Notes under the pieces: model-generated
Seen by the model: the letters and a program-made list of their open reading frames with translations, nothing else
Told to the model about the DNA's origin: nothing
Database searches by the model: none
Translations under genes and position numbers: made by a program
NCBI GenBank assembly: GCA_035559795.1
Contig: DATMAR010000006.1
Span: forward strand, 1-44,345
Length of the DNA: 44,345 nucleotides
Reading direction: 5' to 3'
Origin: Fimbriimonadales bacterium
GTDB taxonomy: Bacteria > Armatimonadota > Fimbriimonadia > Fimbriimonadales > ATM1
In this document: positions 1 through 10,650 of the stretch, piece after piece
Numbering within the stretch: position 1 is the stretch's first letter
Layout of the letters: every line of letters begins with the position of its first letter

Positions 1-313
1 GACCGCACCCACAGGGAACTCACCGACGAGGACATCAAGAAGATCGCCAACACCTATCACGCCTGGCGCGGAGAGAAGGACGCGGGCGAGTACGCCGACG
101 TGCCCGGCTTTTGCAAGAGCGCGACGCTGGAGGAGATCCGCAAGCAAGGCCACGTGCTCACCCCCGGCCGTTACGTCGGCGCCGCGCCGCAGGAGGACGA
201 CGGCGAGCCGTTCGAGGAGAAGATGCAGCGGCTGGTGGCGCAACTGCGCGAACAGCAGGCCGAGGCCGCGAAGCTCGATGCAGCGATCGCCAGGAACCTG
301 AAGGAGTTGGGGT

Positions 314-324
<11 letters not shown>
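1..324 (+). CDS. hsdM: Type I restriction-modification system methyltransferase subunit HsdM, C-terminal end only
   Basis: Frame 1 is open from the first base to the TGA at 322-324, so the 5' part lies outside the window. The visible 107 residues include the typical HsdM tail: a helix containing [16 protein letters not shown], then [20 protein letters not shown] and GRYVG, and a C-terminal coiled-coil-like segment that contacts the specificity subunit. HsdM transfers a methyl group from S-adenosylmethionine to adenine in the target site. The catalytic NPPF motif would be upstream and is not seen. The stop overlaps the hsdS start by 11 bp, which indicates translational coupling. The function is firm from the C-terminus plus context; whether the full gene is intact cannot be judged. 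Confidence 0.88.
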
Positions 325-1575
<1,251 letters not shown>

Positions 1576-1579
<4 letters not shown>

Positions 1580-2436
1580 CGAAGTCACAAGGTTTCTCGG
1601 TACGCATCTTTATGCCCTCAGGAGATCCGGAAGGACTGCGCATTGTTGAAAAGTCGAATTGGACTGGGCAGGGAATCGTCTTTCCCCGCTCACTCTTCAC
1701 CGAGGCGCGGACGCGGCCGGAGCTCAAGCGCACTGGCGTCTATGTGCTGTGGGGTCCGGCCGAATCGGGCGGGCTGCCGCTGGTTTATGTGGGGGAAGGG
1801 GATGTTGTGCTGCCACGGTTGGAACAGCATTTCAAGCAGAAGGACTTTTGGACGCACGCGGCCGTGTTCACGAGCAAGGACCATAACCTGAACAAGGCGC
1901 ATGTCCAATACCTCGAAGCACGGTTAATCTCTCTCGCCAGCGAAGCCAAGCGCGCGGAGCTGGACAACGCCACCGTTCCGCAGTTGCCCGCGTTGTCGGA
2001 GGCCGACGCAGCCGATGCGGAGGCATTCCTCAACGACCTGTTACTGTGTCTGCCGGTTGTGGGCGTGAGTCTGTTCGAGAAGGCCAAAGCCGGCACGACA
2101 AAGGCGGGGGATCTGTTCCTGAAGGCCAAGGGGATTGACGCGCGCGGCGTGGATAGTCCCGAAGGCTTCGTCGTCCGCGCTGGATCGCAGGCAGTCAAGG
2201 ACGAAGTGCCATCCATCCATGCCTACCTCACTGAACTGAGGAAGTCCTTGCTTGTGCAGGGAGTCCTGAAAGAGGCGGACGCTTGCTACGTGTTTACCCA
2301 GGATTACACCTTCGATTCGCCGTCTACGGCTGCGGGCGTAATCCTCGGGCGGTCGGCGAATGGCAGGGTAGAGTGGAAAGATTCCAAAGGTCACACGCTC
2401 AAAGAGATCCAAGAGGCAGAGGTCAGCGGGCCATGA
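1576..2436 (+). CDS. GIY-YIG nuclease-like protein with C-terminal DUF4357 domain, in the hsd operon
   Basis: 286 residues. The N-terminal half has a GIY-YIG-like core: GVYVLWG, then VYVGEGD about ten residues later, then a helix with a conserved acidic residue in YLEARLISLA. Such a layout fits a small endonuclease fold. The C-terminal 75 residues match the DUF4357 pattern, with FDSPSTAAGVILGRSANGRV followed by EWKDSKGHTLKEI. DUF4357 is commonly found beside restriction-modification genes. It starts inside the hsdS stop codon (ATGA) and ends on the start of a partial hsdR copy (ATGA), so it is translationally coupled in the cluster. It could be an accessory nuclease or a DNA-binding modulator of the type I system. 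No experimental role is known to me. Confidence 0.8.
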
Positions 2437-2579
2437 GCACCTTTACCGAATCCACCGTCGAATCCGACGCCCTCGCCTGCCTGAAGGCCACTGGCTGGCT
2501 GATCGCCCAAGGATCGGGCACCTCGTCTGGCGGCGTTACATTCACAGAAACCTTTCCCCAGAAACAACGGTGGTTATGA
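2433..2579 (+). pseudogene. Truncated 5' end of a second hsdR copy
   Basis: The ATG at 2433 opens a short frame whose first ~34 residues, starting MSTFTESTVESDALACLKA, align with the start of the full HsdR at 3229, [19 protein letters not shown]. Both then read TGW-x-IA. The DNA of the two starts is clearly related but diverged. Similarity ends after about position 2535, and the frame runs into unrelated sequence with a stop at 2577-2579, just inside the following transposase gene. The remnant keeps the ATGA overlap with the upstream gene. It therefore looks like the original hsdR start, cut off when the transposase segment arrived, with another hsdR allele now downstream. A translated short peptide is possible but would have no nuclease activity. 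Confidence 0.72.
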
Positions 2580-3241
2580 GATACGATCCGCAAAAACACC
2601 ACCGCCGCAGTATCCGCCTGAAGGGATACGATTATTCCCAGCCGGGGGCATATTTTGTCACCATCGTTTCACAAGATCGGGAATGTTTGTTTGGGGATGT
2701 GGTGGATGGCGAAATGCGGATGAATGACGCAGGGCGTATGGTGCAAAAATGGTGGGCAGAATTGAATCGTAAATTTCCGGTCGTTCAAACGGATGAATAC
2801 ATTGTTATGCCCAACCATTTCCATGGAATTATCGCGATTGTGAACGAACCCGTAGGGGCGGACCTACGTGTCCGCCCCAATGAAACGGGCGCACATCGTG
2901 GCCAATTGGGCGCACATCATGATCAATTGGGCGCACACATAGGTGCGCCCCTACCGAAAATTGTTCAATGGTTCAAAACCATGACGACCAATGAATACAT
3001 CCGTCATGTCAAAAACGATGGTTGGCCGACGTATCGCGGACGGTTGTGGCAACGCAATTATTACGAACACATCATCCGCAACGAAAAATCCTTGAATCGC
3101 ATCCGGGAATACATCATCAACAATCCCTTGCAATGGGAATTGGACCGGGAAAATCCAAATGTACGGGAAACCATGGAGGCACCGGACATAGGGCGACCAC
3201 GTGGGGTCGCCCCAACAGGAAATGAACCATGGCGCATCTGA
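2570..3241 (+). CDS. REP-associated tyrosine transposase (RAYT, Y1/HUH family)
   Basis: 223 residues, single-domain Y1 transposase of the TnpA-REP class, which cuts single-stranded DNA at REP palindromes. The N-terminus has [20 protein letters not shown], followed by [13 protein letters not shown]. The metal-binding HUH motif is [12 protein letters not shown]. The C-terminus has the family signature [17 protein letters not shown], carrying the candidate catalytic tyrosine. Residues about 93-128 are a repetitive insert encoded by REP-like DNA (2852-2954), with heptads [14 protein letters not shown] and GAHIGAP. The last ~20 codons run through another REP palindrome (3191-3212) into the hsdR start and overlap it by 13 bp. 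Codon use is AT-richer than the flanking hsd genes, consistent with arrival by insertion. Confidence 0.9.
   Translation: MVMRYDPQKHHRRSIRLKGYDYSQPGAYFVTIVSQDRECLFGDVVDGEMRMNDAGRMVQKWWAELNRKFPVVQTDEYIVMPNHFHGIIAIVNEPVGADLRVRPNETGAHRGQLGAHHDQLGAHIGAPLPKIVQWFKTMTTNEYIRHVKNDGWPTYRGRLWQRNYYEHIIRNEKSLNRIREYIINNPLQWELDRENPNVRETMEAPDIGRPRGVAPTGNEPWRI
2852..2954. repeat. REP-like foldback cassette with 21-bp tandem repeats inside the RAYT gene
   Basis: The outer arms GTAGGGG (2852-2858) and CCCCTAC (2948-2954) are reverse complements. Inside are a 9-bp-arm hairpin, GGGGCGGAC (2855-2863) with GTCCGCCCC (2870-2878), and an 8-bp-arm hairpin, GGGCGCAC (2929-2936) with GTGCGCCC (2943-2950). Between them are two 21-bp direct repeats at 2887-2907 and 2908-2928, each starting GGGCGCACATC, and a third partial copy. 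The 21-bp period keeps the transposase frame open. Confidence 0.85.
3191..3212. repeat. REP palindrome at the RAYT 3' end, next to the hsdR start
   Basis: GGGCGACC (3191-3198) and GGTCGCCC (3205-3212) are perfect 8-bp reverse complements with a 6-nt loop. The palindrome sits inside the last codons of the transposase and ends 16 bp before the hsdR ATG, so it probably marks the right boundary of the inserted segment. In mRNA the hairpin would sit just upstream of the hsdR ribosome-binding region. Confidence 0.7.
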
Positions 3242-6200
3242 CCGAATCCGTCGTTGAACAGGCCGCCCTCGCGTGGCTGGAAGCCACCGGCTGGCAAATC
3301 GCACATGGGCCTGACATCGCGCCGGACACGCTCCTGGCCGAACGGCGCGACTACGGCGAGGTGGTGCTTGGTGCAAGGCTGCGCGATGCGCTCACACGCC
3401 TGAACCCTGATCTGCCCGCCGAGGCACTGGAGGATGCTTTCCGCAAGCTCACGCGACCCGAAGGGGCTGACCTGATTCAACGCAACCGGGCCATGCACCG
3501 CTTGCTCGTGGATGGCGTCACCGTCGAGTACCGCACCGCCGACGGCGCCATTCGCGGGGCGCAGGCGCGCGTTATCGACTTCGAGAACCCCGACAACAAC
3601 GACTGGCTGGCGGTCAATCAGTTCGCCGTGGTGGAAAACAAGCACAGTCGCCGACCCGACGTGGTGCTGTTCGTCAACGGCCTCCCGCTTGCGGTCGTAG
3701 AACTCAAGAACGCGGCCGATGAGAACGCCACGATCTGGACGGCGTTCCAGCAGCTTCAGACCTACCAGACCGAGATCCCCTCGCTGTTCGCAACCAACGA
3801 AGTGCTGGTCATCTCCGACGGAGTCGAGGCACGCGTCGGCGTCATCGGCGCCGGCAGGGAATGGTTCAAACCCTGGCGCACGATCGCCGGCGATGCGCTC
3901 GCTCCCGACACGATGCCGCAGTTGCAGGTGGTGATCGAAGGATTGTTCGACAAGCGGCGGCTTCTCGATCTGGTGCGCGACTTCATCGTCTTCGAGGACG
4001 ACGGCAGCGGGCGCCTCATCAAGAAAATGGCCGGCTACCACCAGTTTCACGCCGTGCGCGTGGCCGTGGCCGAGACGCTGCGCGCGGCGGAGCTACACTG
4101 CGTTGTACAGGAGCCGAAAGGTTACGAAGCGAGCCGCAAACCGGGCGGAGATCGGGGCGACCGGCGCATCGGGGTTGTCTGGCATACCCAAGGCTCGGGC
4201 AAGAGCCTCACGATGGCTTTCTACGCGGGACGCATCATCCGGGAGCCGGCGATGGAGAACCCGACGCTGGTCGTCCTCACCGACCGCAATGACCTCGACG
4301 ACCAGCTCTTTGGCACGTTCTCGCGCTGCCAGGACCTCCTACGCCAGCCACCCGTACAGGCCCAGAGCCGCGCGCACCTGCGTGAACTGCTCTTGGTGCA
4401 GGCGGGCGGGGTAGTGTTCACCACCATCCAGAAGTTTTTTCCCGAAGAGAAAGGCGACCGGCATCCCGTGCTTTCGCAGCGACGGAACATTGTCGTCATC
4501 GCCGACGAAGCCCATCGCAGCCAGTACGACTTCATCGACGGCTTCGCGCGCCACATGCGCGACGCATTGCCCCATGCCTCGTTCATCGGCTTCACGGGCA
4601 CGCCCATCGAGAGGGCCGATGCGAACACGCGTGCGGTCTTTGGCGACTACATCTCGATCTATGACATCCAGCGCGCCGTCGAGGATGGCGCAACTGTGCC
4701 CATCTATTACGAAAGCCGATTGGCCAAGCTCGATTTGCCGGAAGAACTCAAGCCGAAGATTGATGAGGAGTTCGAGGAGGTTACGGAAGGTGAAGAGGTC
4801 GAGCGCAAAGAAAAGCTCAAGACCAAGTGGGCGCAACTCGAAGCCATCGTCGGTGCCGAGAAGCGCCTGAGACTCATCGCCCAGGACATCGTCGAGCACT
4901 TCGAGCGGCGGCTGGAAGCCATGGACGGTAAGGCAATGATCGTCTGCATGAGTCGGCGCATCTGCGTTGAGCTTTATCGCGAGATCGTGAAGCTGCGGCC
5001 CAAATGGCACGGCGACACCGATGAGCAGGGCGAGATCAAGGTCGTGATGACCGGCTCGGCCGACGATCCTGTTGAGTGGCAGGCCCACATTCGCGACAAG
5101 CGCCGTCGCGAGCAACTGGCCAACCGATTCCGCGACCCCAACGATCCATTCCGCATCGTTATCGTGCGAGACATGTGGCTCACCGGTTTCGATGCACCGA
5201 GCCTGCACACCATGTACATCGACAAGCCAATGCGCGGCCACGGCTTGATGCAGGCGATTGCGCGCGTCAACCGCGTCTTCCGTGACAAACCTGGCGGACT
5301 CGTGGTGGACTACTTAGGGCTCGCCCACGAGCTGAAAGCGGCACTTGCCACCTACACCGAAAGCGGAGGCACGGGGGAAACGGCGATAAATCAGAACGAA
5401 GCGGTTACCCTCATGCAAGAAAAGTACGAGGTGTGTTGCGCCCTCTTCCATGGCTTCGACCACTCGAAATGGACGACAGGCACACCGCAGGAACGCCTCG
5501 CGCTGCTTCCGGCCGCGCAAGAGCACGTCCTCGCCCAGGAAAATGGCAAGGATCGCTATATCCGCGCGGTACGCGAGTTGTCACAGGCTTTCGCGCTTGC
5601 CGTGCCGCATGAAGAAGCGTTGCGAATCCGCGATGACGTAGCCTTCTTTCAGGCCGTGGGGACGAGCCTCGCCAAGCGGGCACCTGGAGAGCCAAGGCCT
5701 GAAGAAGAGTTAGACCACGCGGTTCGGCAAATCATCTCGCGAGCCGTGGCGCCGGAGGGCGTCTTAGACATCTTCGCTGCCGCGGGCCTGAAGAAGCCCG
5801 ACATCTCGATCCTCTCCGATGAGTTCTTGGCAGAAGTTCGCAAGATGCCGCAAAAGAACCTCGCCGTGGAGCTTCTCCAGAAGCTCCTCAAGGGAGAGAT
5901 TAGAACCCGGCGTCGCAAAAACGTCGTCCAGGCGCGCTCGTTCGCTGAGATGCTGGAACAGACCATCCGCCGCTATCAGAATCGTGCGATTGAGGCAGCG
6001 CAGGTGATCGAGGAACTCATTGCCCTGGCACGCGACATGCGGGAGGCCAACGCTCGCGGCGAGAAACTGAATCTGAGCGAAGAGGAGCTGGCGTTCTACG
6101 ATGCGCTGGAGACAAACGACAGCGCAGTAAAAGTACTCGGCGACGAGACGCTCCGGACCATCGCACGCGAGCTGGTTACTGCCGTCCGCAACAACGTCAC

Positions 6201-6360
6201 GATCGACTGGACTCTACGCGAAAACGTGCGAGCGCAACTGAGAGTGCTAATTAAGCGCATATTACGGAAGTATGGGTACCCACCCGACAAGCAGGAGAAG
6301 GCGACCCAGACTGTGTTAGAGCAGGCGGAGGTTCTGTCCGAGGAGTGGGCTACAGGCTAA
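3229..6360 (+). CDS. hsdR: Type I restriction enzyme endonuclease/translocase subunit HsdR
   Basis: 1043 residues, full length for HsdR. The N-terminal nuclease domain shows the PD-(D/E)xK core: Asp144 in RRPDVVLF, then Glu158 and Lys160 in LAVVELK, followed by a QxxxY-like segment [10 protein letters not shown]. The SF2 motor has Walker A in [12 protein letters not shown] (about residue 320), the DEAH box in [12 protein letters not shown] (about 425), GFTGTPI, and motif VI in [12 protein letters not shown]. The C-terminal ~300 residues are helical and hold the subunit interface. It cleaves unmodified DNA after ATP-driven translocation when bound to HsdM-HsdS. The ATG at 3229 is preferred because it matches the usual N-terminus and overlaps the transposase stop. 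No frameshift is visible, so the subunit appears functional. Confidence 0.96.
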   Translation: MAHLTESVVEQAALAWLEATGWQIAHGPDIAPDTLLAERRDYGEVVLGARLRDALTRLNPDLPAEALEDAFRKLTRPEGADLIQRNRAMHRLLVDGVTVEYRTADGAIRGAQARVIDFENPDNNDWLAVNQFAVVENKHSRRPDVVLFVNGLPLAVVELKNAADENATIWTAFQQLQTYQTEIPSLFATNEVLVISDGVEARVGVIGAGREWFKPWRTIAGDALAPDTMPQLQVVIEGLFDKRRLLDLVRDFIVFEDDGSGRLIKKMAGYHQFHAVRVAVAETLRAAELHCVVQEPKGYEASRKPGGDRGDRRIGVVWHTQGSGKSLTMAFYAGRIIREPAMENPTLVVLTDRNDLDDQLFGTFSRCQDLLRQPPVQAQSRAHLRELLLVQAGGVVFTTIQKFFPEEKGDRHPVLSQRRNIVVIADEAHRSQYDFIDGFARHMRDALPHASFIGFTGTPIERADANTRAVFGDYISIYDIQRAVEDGATVPIYYESRLAKLDLPEELKPKIDEEFEEVTEGEEVERKEKLKTKWAQLEAIVGAEKRLRLIAQDIVEHFERRLEAMDGKAMIVCMSRRICVELYREIVKLRPKWHGDTDEQGEIKVVMTGSADDPVEWQAHIRDKRRREQLANRFRDPNDPFRIVIVRDMWLTGFDAPSLHTMYIDKPMRGHGLMQAIARVNRVFRDKPGGLVVDYLGLAHELKAALATYTESGGTGETAINQNEAVTLMQEKYEVCCALFHGFDHSKWTTGTPQERLALLPAAQEHVLAQENGKDRYIRAVRELSQAFALAVPHEEALRIRDDVAFFQAVGTSLAKRAPGEPRPEEELDHAVRQIISRAVAPEGVLDIFAAAGLKKPDISILSDEFLAEVRKMPQKNLAVELLQKLLKGEIRTRRRKNVVQARSFAEMLEQTIRRYQNRAIEAAQVIEELIALARDMREANARGEKLNLSEEELAFYDALETNDSAVKVLGDETLRTIARELVTAVRNNVTIDWTLRENVRAQLRVLIKRILRKYGYPPDKQEKATQTVLEQAEVLSEEWATG

Positions 6361-6721
6361 GAAATACAGCGGGAGCTGTTTTACAAGAGATGCCTTCGTG
6401 ATTGGGGGGGGATGTAACTTTTGTGGTTGCACATCATCTGCGTTGCCATATATTGCGTTGCGATGAATAAGGTTCGTAAGGGGAAGGTTTGAGGGGCGAT
6501 TGGGTTTGTTCAATTCGAATGGGTTGAATTTTCGGAAAGGGTTGAATTCGGGAAGTCGTGCGAGAATTTTGCGCACGGGGGAAATAATGAGCAGAAAGCC
6601 CGGGAAAAAAATCGTGCGGCGAAAGCGCTGCGAAGGTTTTTCGAAAAAGTAGCGCCGGGGGTTAATTCGTGAAATCCTTCACAATCGGAGGGACTTTAAA
6701 GATAGAATCTTTGAAGTTTAG
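6361..6721. other. Intergenic leader between hsdR and nuoG
   Basis: The 361 bp show no convincing gene. Base composition drops from the GC-rich hsd genes to a more AT-rich sequence with several GTTGAATT-like repeats (6520-6550). An imperfect hairpin, GCGCT (6625-6629) with AGCGC (6651-6655), encloses TTTTTCGAAAAA. A small hairpin, GTGAA (6669-6673) with TTCAC (6678-6682), precedes the nuoG Shine-Dalgarno. No clear sigma-70 promoter could be chosen by eye. A promoter for the nuo genes is expected here because the direction continues but the operon content changes. Confidence 0.6.
6687..6717 (+). promoter_or_regulatory. Shine-Dalgarno followed by an 11-bp hairpin in the nuoG leader
   Basis: GGAGGG (6687-6692) lies about 29 nt before the nuoG ATG, too far for normal initiation. 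The intervening sequence is an inverted repeat: ACTTTAAAGAT (6693-6703), a 3-nt loop, and ATCTTTGAAGT (6707-6717). All 11 positions can pair, one as G-U. When folded, only 4 nt (6718-6721) plus the hairpin base separate the Shine-Dalgarno from ATG 6722. The structure may bridge the ribosome-binding site or act as a switch. An in-frame TAG directly precedes the ATG, so there is no upstream alternative start. Confidence 0.6.
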
Positions 6722-8905
6722 ATGGCAGAAGCCGACACTCAACAGCAACTCGTCAAGATTTGGATAAACGATATCCCTTTAGAAGTACCTAAGGGGGAGT
6801 TGATCGTAGAGGCGGTGAAGAGGTTGGGGCTGCAGATTCCGATTTTTTGTTATCACAAGAGGCTCGAACCGGTCGGAATGTGCAGGATGTGTCTGGTCGA
6901 GGCGGGGTTTCGACAGCAGGATGGCTCGACACGTATTCTTCCCAAGCCGCAAACTGGTTGCACCCTCCGAGCACAAGAGAACTTAGTGGTTTATACAGAC
7001 ACGGAGCGGGTTCGAGAGGATAGAAAAGGGGTTCTGGAGTTTTTGCTCATCAATCACCCTTTGGATTGCCCGATATGCGATAGGGGCGGAGAATGTCCCT
7101 TGCAAAACAACACGCTGTTTTACGGACCTTCAACGAGCCGTTTCATCGAAGAGAAGCGCCATTTACCGAAGGCTTTTCCTTTGAGTCGTTACGTTACTTT
7201 GGATTTAGAGAGGTGCATTCAATGCGGAAGGTGCGTTCGGTTCACGGAGGAGATTTCGGGTGATTCAGAATTGGCGTTTTTCTTCCGCGGTGCTGAGATG
7301 CAGCCTTTGACTTACGAACTGACAGAATTCGAATCGAAATTCAGCGGAAACACCATCGAGATATGCCCGGTGGGAGCATTGACTTCGTCGCAATATCGTT
7401 TTCGCGCCAGACCTTGGGATTTAGAGACGAAGCCAGCGATTTGTCTCGAATGCTCGAACGGATGCAATACGTGGTTCGATTATCGAATCGGTAAGGTGGC
7501 GCGCATCAATGGACGAACGAACGAGGCGGTGAACGAAGAGTGGACATGCGACAAAGGAAAGTTCGGTCATGATTATTTGAATACACCTACTCGTTTGACG
7601 TCCCCACTCGTGCGAGAAGACGGAAATCTTCGAGAGGTGAGTTGGGGAAAAGCGTACGAGGCGTTGATCCCGTATTTCGAGAAGGGGGGGGAAAAGGTAG
7701 CGGGGCTTACTTCGGGCAGATTGAGCAACGAAGATTATTACTTATTCCGGAAGATTTTTAGAGAGCATTTTCGATCCGAAAATTTCGACCACCGTTGGCA
7801 TCGTTATTTGCCGAAATACGAAAACACACCGGAAAGAAGGCACAATTTGCTGACTTCGCAAATGTCCATCGAGGTATACGAACGAGAGCCGGTCATCTTT
7901 ATTTTCGGGAAGGATTTGGCGGACGAACAGCCGATTCTTTATTTGCGGGTGCGGAAGGCGTGGTTAAGGAGGGGGGCGAAGATCATCGTTGCGAGTCATG
8001 AAAGAACATACGCTGACCGATTCGCCGATGTAGTTTTGCATTTTCGCCCCGGGACGGAGATGGCATTGTTGGCTGGGTTGACGAATTTGCTTTTGGACGG
8101 GGGGGCACATACGGAATTGAAAAACGTCGTGAGTCCCTTCACGTTAGAGGAAACGGAGCGAATCACGGGGATTCCGCAAAGAGAAATTTTGCGCGCGGCA
8201 GAGATCCTGCGCAGTGGTTTCGCAATGGTTGCCAGTCGCTCGCTTTATGATTTGGTGAATGGCGAGGATATAGTTTCAGCATTAGCAAACTTAGCGATTG
8301 CTGGAAAGAGTGCAGAAAAGTTCAATCTTTATGCAACGGAAGGGAATGAACAAGGAGCACTGGAAATCGGAATCTTTCCTCGTGAGAACGGGATGAATAC
8401 ACGTGAAATTTTAGAAGCGTGTGCGGAGGGGAGAATTCGAGCGCTTTGGCTCGTACAGTGCGACCCATTCAAATTATGGAAAGACACGGAATTGGTGCAA
8501 AAGGCATTAGAGAATGTTCCGTTTTTAGTCGTTCAAGATATCGAGCAAACAGAGGCGTTTTATTTTGCGAGTGTCGTGTTGCCAGCGTGCGCATTTTGTG
8601 AGCGCGACGGAAGTTATACGAATATGGAAAGGCGCGTACAGCGTGTACGGCAAATCATGGAGCCGAAGGGGCATGCCAAGCCGCATTGGAAAATCTTCAG
8701 CGAGATATCTTTGCGAATTCAGCCGCACGTTCCACCATTTCAATCCGCGGAAGTGATGAGCAAGATGGGTGAAGAGATCGCTGTATTTCGTGCGTCTCGA
8801 TATTCGCAATTGGAAGGCGAAGGCGTGCGCTTGCCGCAAGAGGGTCTGGGAACTCCTCGAGTCTTTATTCCTTCGTATCGAGTGTTGGAGGACGTGCGAG
8901 CGTGA
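6722..8905 (+). CDS. nuoG: NADH-quinone oxidoreductase subunit G (iron-sulfur subunit)
   Basis: 727 residues. NuoG carries the electron-transfer clusters of the peripheral arm of complex I. The N-terminal 2Fe-2S ferredoxin domain shows Cys43, Cys54, Cys57 and Cys80. The His/Cys3 4Fe-4S site follows as His112, Cys116, Cys119 and Cys125. A second 4Fe-4S site is Cys165, Cys168, Cys171 with Cys215 in EICPVGAL. The extra N7-type motif is also present: Cys241, Cys244, Cys248 and Cys276. The rest is the molybdopterin-oxidoreductase-like domain, which needs no molybdenum in this subunit. The stop overlaps the GTG start of nuoH in GTGA. It is the first nuo gene here; nuoA-F do not precede it. Confidence 0.95.
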   Translation: MAEADTQQQLVKIWINDIPLEVPKGELIVEAVKRLGLQIPIFCYHKRLEPVGMCRMCLVEAGFRQQDGSTRILPKPQTGCTLRAQENLVVYTDTERVREDRKGVLEFLLINHPLDCPICDRGGECPLQNNTLFYGPSTSRFIEEKRHLPKAFPLSRYVTLDLERCIQCGRCVRFTEEISGDSELAFFFRGAEMQPLTYELTEFESKFSGNTIEICPVGALTSSQYRFRARPWDLETKPAICLECSNGCNTWFDYRIGKVARINGRTNEAVNEEWTCDKGKFGHDYLNTPTRLTSPLVREDGNLREVSWGKAYEALIPYFEKGGEKVAGLTSGRLSNEDYYLFRKIFREHFRSENFDHRWHRYLPKYENTPERRHNLLTSQMSIEVYEREPVIFIFGKDLADEQPILYLRVRKAWLRRGAKIIVASHERTYADRFADVVLHFRPGTEMALLAGLTNLLLDGGAHTELKNVVSPFTLEETERITGIPQREILRAAEILRSGFAMVASRSLYDLVNGEDIVSALANLAIAGKSAEKFNLYATEGNEQGALEIGIFPRENGMNTREILEACAEGRIRALWLVQCDPFKLWKDTELVQKALENVPFLVVQDIEQTEAFYFASVVLPACAFCERDGSYTNMERRVQRVRQIMEPKGHAKPHWKIFSEISLRIQPHVPPFQSAEVMSKMGEEIAVFRASRYSQLEGEGVRLPQEGLGTPRVFIPSYRVLEDVRA

Positions 8906-10149
8906 TCAACATCGAAAGCGAATTGTTTTGGGCTATTTTGAGAGTTTTGATTGTGGTGGGCTTCGTTCTCATCTCAGTCCCCCCCATCATTTGGTGGGAG
9001 AGGAGATTATTGGGATGGATGCAAGACCGAATCGGGCCGAACCGTGTAGGACCATTCGGTTTTTTGCAACCGATAGCGGACGGTGTGAAACTTTTGTTCA
9101 AAGAGGATTTCACTCCTCGCGATGTAGACCGGTTGATGTATTTTCTTTCCCCTGCGATTGCTCTTTTGCCTGCGTTTGTGATTGGAGCGACGATTCCTTG
9201 GAGCCCGAATCCTCGTTTGACTCCGATTGCCGATGTGGATGTGGGGGTTTTATGGGTTTTGGCAGTTTCTTCTTTGGGGGTTTACGGTATTGTTTTGGGG
9301 GGGTGGGCGTCGAACAATAAATATTCTCTGTTGGGGGGGCTCAGAAGTGCTGCACAACTCGTGAGTTACGAATTGCCGATGGGTGTCGCTCTGTACAGTG
9401 TTTTATTACCGAGCGGGACTCTTAGGCTTACAGAAGTAGTTTCCAAACAGCATGAGGCTCTTTGGGGGCGATTCGAGTGGTTTCAGAATTGGTTTATTTT
9501 GACTCCTTTCGGGTTGATTTCTGCGGCGATTTTTCTCATCTGCATGGTTGCCGAGACGAACCGCGCGCCTTTCGATTTGCCAGAAGCGGAATCGGAGTTG
9601 ATTGCGGGTTATCACACGGAATACAGTTCCATGAAGTTCGCTGTGTTTTTCATGGGTGAATACGCAGCGATGGTTGCATTCAGTGGGCTTTTTGCCGTTT
9701 TGTATTTGGGGGGGTGGAGTTTGGCTCCTTTCAACTGGGAGCACCTTGCGGCAGTTTCGCGGGATGCGGGGTTGGGATGGTTAGGTGGGGTACTGACTTT
9801 CATCAACGGTCCATGGATGGCGCCTGTTTGGTTTGTAGGAAAGATTTTCGGTGGACTCACTTTTTATATTTGGCTTCGAGCGACTCTACCCAGGTTGCGT
9901 TATGACCAACTGATGAATTTTTGTTGGAAGTATTTGCTTCCTGCAGCAGCGGCGAATTTCGTTTTGGTCGCTATCGGCATGCTTTACGGATGGCTCGTTT
10001 ATGCGTTTTTCCTCGCGATACTCTTGGTGATGTATTTGATTTTCGTTGTTGTGTATTATCTTCCGCGCGCTAAGAAGCCGACGATCGAACTCATGAAGAT
10101 TCCTGCGAATACTTCGCGTGTAATCGAAATCGAAAGGAGCAGGCAATGA
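8902..10149 (+). CDS. nuoH: NADH-quinone oxidoreductase subunit H
   Basis: 415 residues, about eight to nine membrane helices. NuoH lies at the junction of the peripheral and membrane arms and helps form the quinone site. The signature RRLLGWMQDRIGPNRVG near the N-terminus and ETNRAPFDLPEAESEL near residue 215 are both intact, including the acidic residues of the second. The start is GTG at 8902, overlapping the nuoG stop in GTGA. The gene is somewhat longer than the usual ~330-400 residues because of a hydrophilic segment after the third helix and a basic C-terminal tail. It ends in an ATGA overlap with nuoJ. The usual nuoI is missing between them. Confidence 0.95.
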   Translation: MINIESELFWAILRVLIVVGFVLISVPPIIWWERRLLGWMQDRIGPNRVGPFGFLQPIADGVKLLFKEDFTPRDVDRLMYFLSPAIALLPAFVIGATIPWSPNPRLTPIADVDVGVLWVLAVSSLGVYGIVLGGWASNNKYSLLGGLRSAAQLVSYELPMGVALYSVLLPSGTLRLTEVVSKQHEALWGRFEWFQNWFILTPFGLISAAIFLICMVAETNRAPFDLPEAESELIAGYHTEYSSMKFAVFFMGEYAAMVAFSGLFAVLYLGGWSLAPFNWEHLAAVSRDAGLGWLGGVLTFINGPWMAPVWFVGKIFGGLTFYIWLRATLPRLRYDQLMNFCWKYLLPAAAANFVLVAIGMLYGWLVYAFFLAILLVMYLIFVVVYYLPRAKKPTIELMKIPANTSRVIEIERSRQ

Positions 10150-10646
10150 ATTGGGGTTTGGGTTTATTTTTGGTGTTTGCTGTGATAGGTGTAGTTTCGT
10201 CTGTTGCGGTTATTGCGACGCAGCATGTCGTTCGTGCCGCGCTTGCGCTCGTTCTTAATTTTTTGGCATTGGCGGGATTGTATTTTCTGATGAGTCTCGA
10301 TATTTTGGGCATCAGTCAAGTGCTCGTATATACGGGCTTGATTATGATGCTGTTTTTATTTTGTATTTTGCTTTTGAATTTGAGCGCTCCTGAAATGCTT
10401 CAAGAAAAAAGCGGGATCAAATGGTTTTTTGCAGTCGTGTTCGCAGCGGGATTAGTGGCAGTGGTGACATCGCAGGCAATCGCACCGCTTGCACTCGCTG
10501 AACAGCCGACCGCTCCCGACGATTTCGGTAAGGCGAAAGTCGTCGGCACATATCTCTTCAATCATTGGGTTTACGGTTTCGAAATTTGCAGTATTTTGCT
10601 TTTGATCGGAATCGTAGGTTCTATTCTCTTAGCGAAAAGGAGATAA
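10146..10646 (+). CDS. nuoJ: NADH-quinone oxidoreductase subunit J
   Basis: 166 residues with five predicted membrane helices, normal for NuoJ. The third helix contains LVYTGLIMMLFLFCILLLNL, the conserved NuoJ segment that includes the pi-bulge region. A periplasmic or loop region (about residues 115-135) separates helices four and five. The start ATG overlaps the nuoH stop in ATGA, and nuoK begins 4 bp after its stop, so it is translated as part of the nuo operon. NuoJ has no catalytic role of its own; it links the quinone site to the antiporter-like subunits. Confidence 0.93.
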   Translation: MNWGLGLFLVFAVIGVVSSVAVIATQHVVRAALALVLNFLALAGLYFLMSLDILGISQVLVYTGLIMMLFLFCILLLNLSAPEMLQEKSGIKWFFAVVFAAGLVAVVTSQAIAPLALAEQPTAPDDFGKAKVVGTYLFNHWVYGFEICSILLLIGIVGSILLAKRR

Positions 10647-10650
10647 AAGG

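Noticed and set aside
6316-6576. Minus-strand open frame of 86 codons upstream of nuoG
   Set aside because: It overlaps the end of hsdR, has repetitive Asn/Pro/Leu content, no ribosome-binding site and no family likeness.
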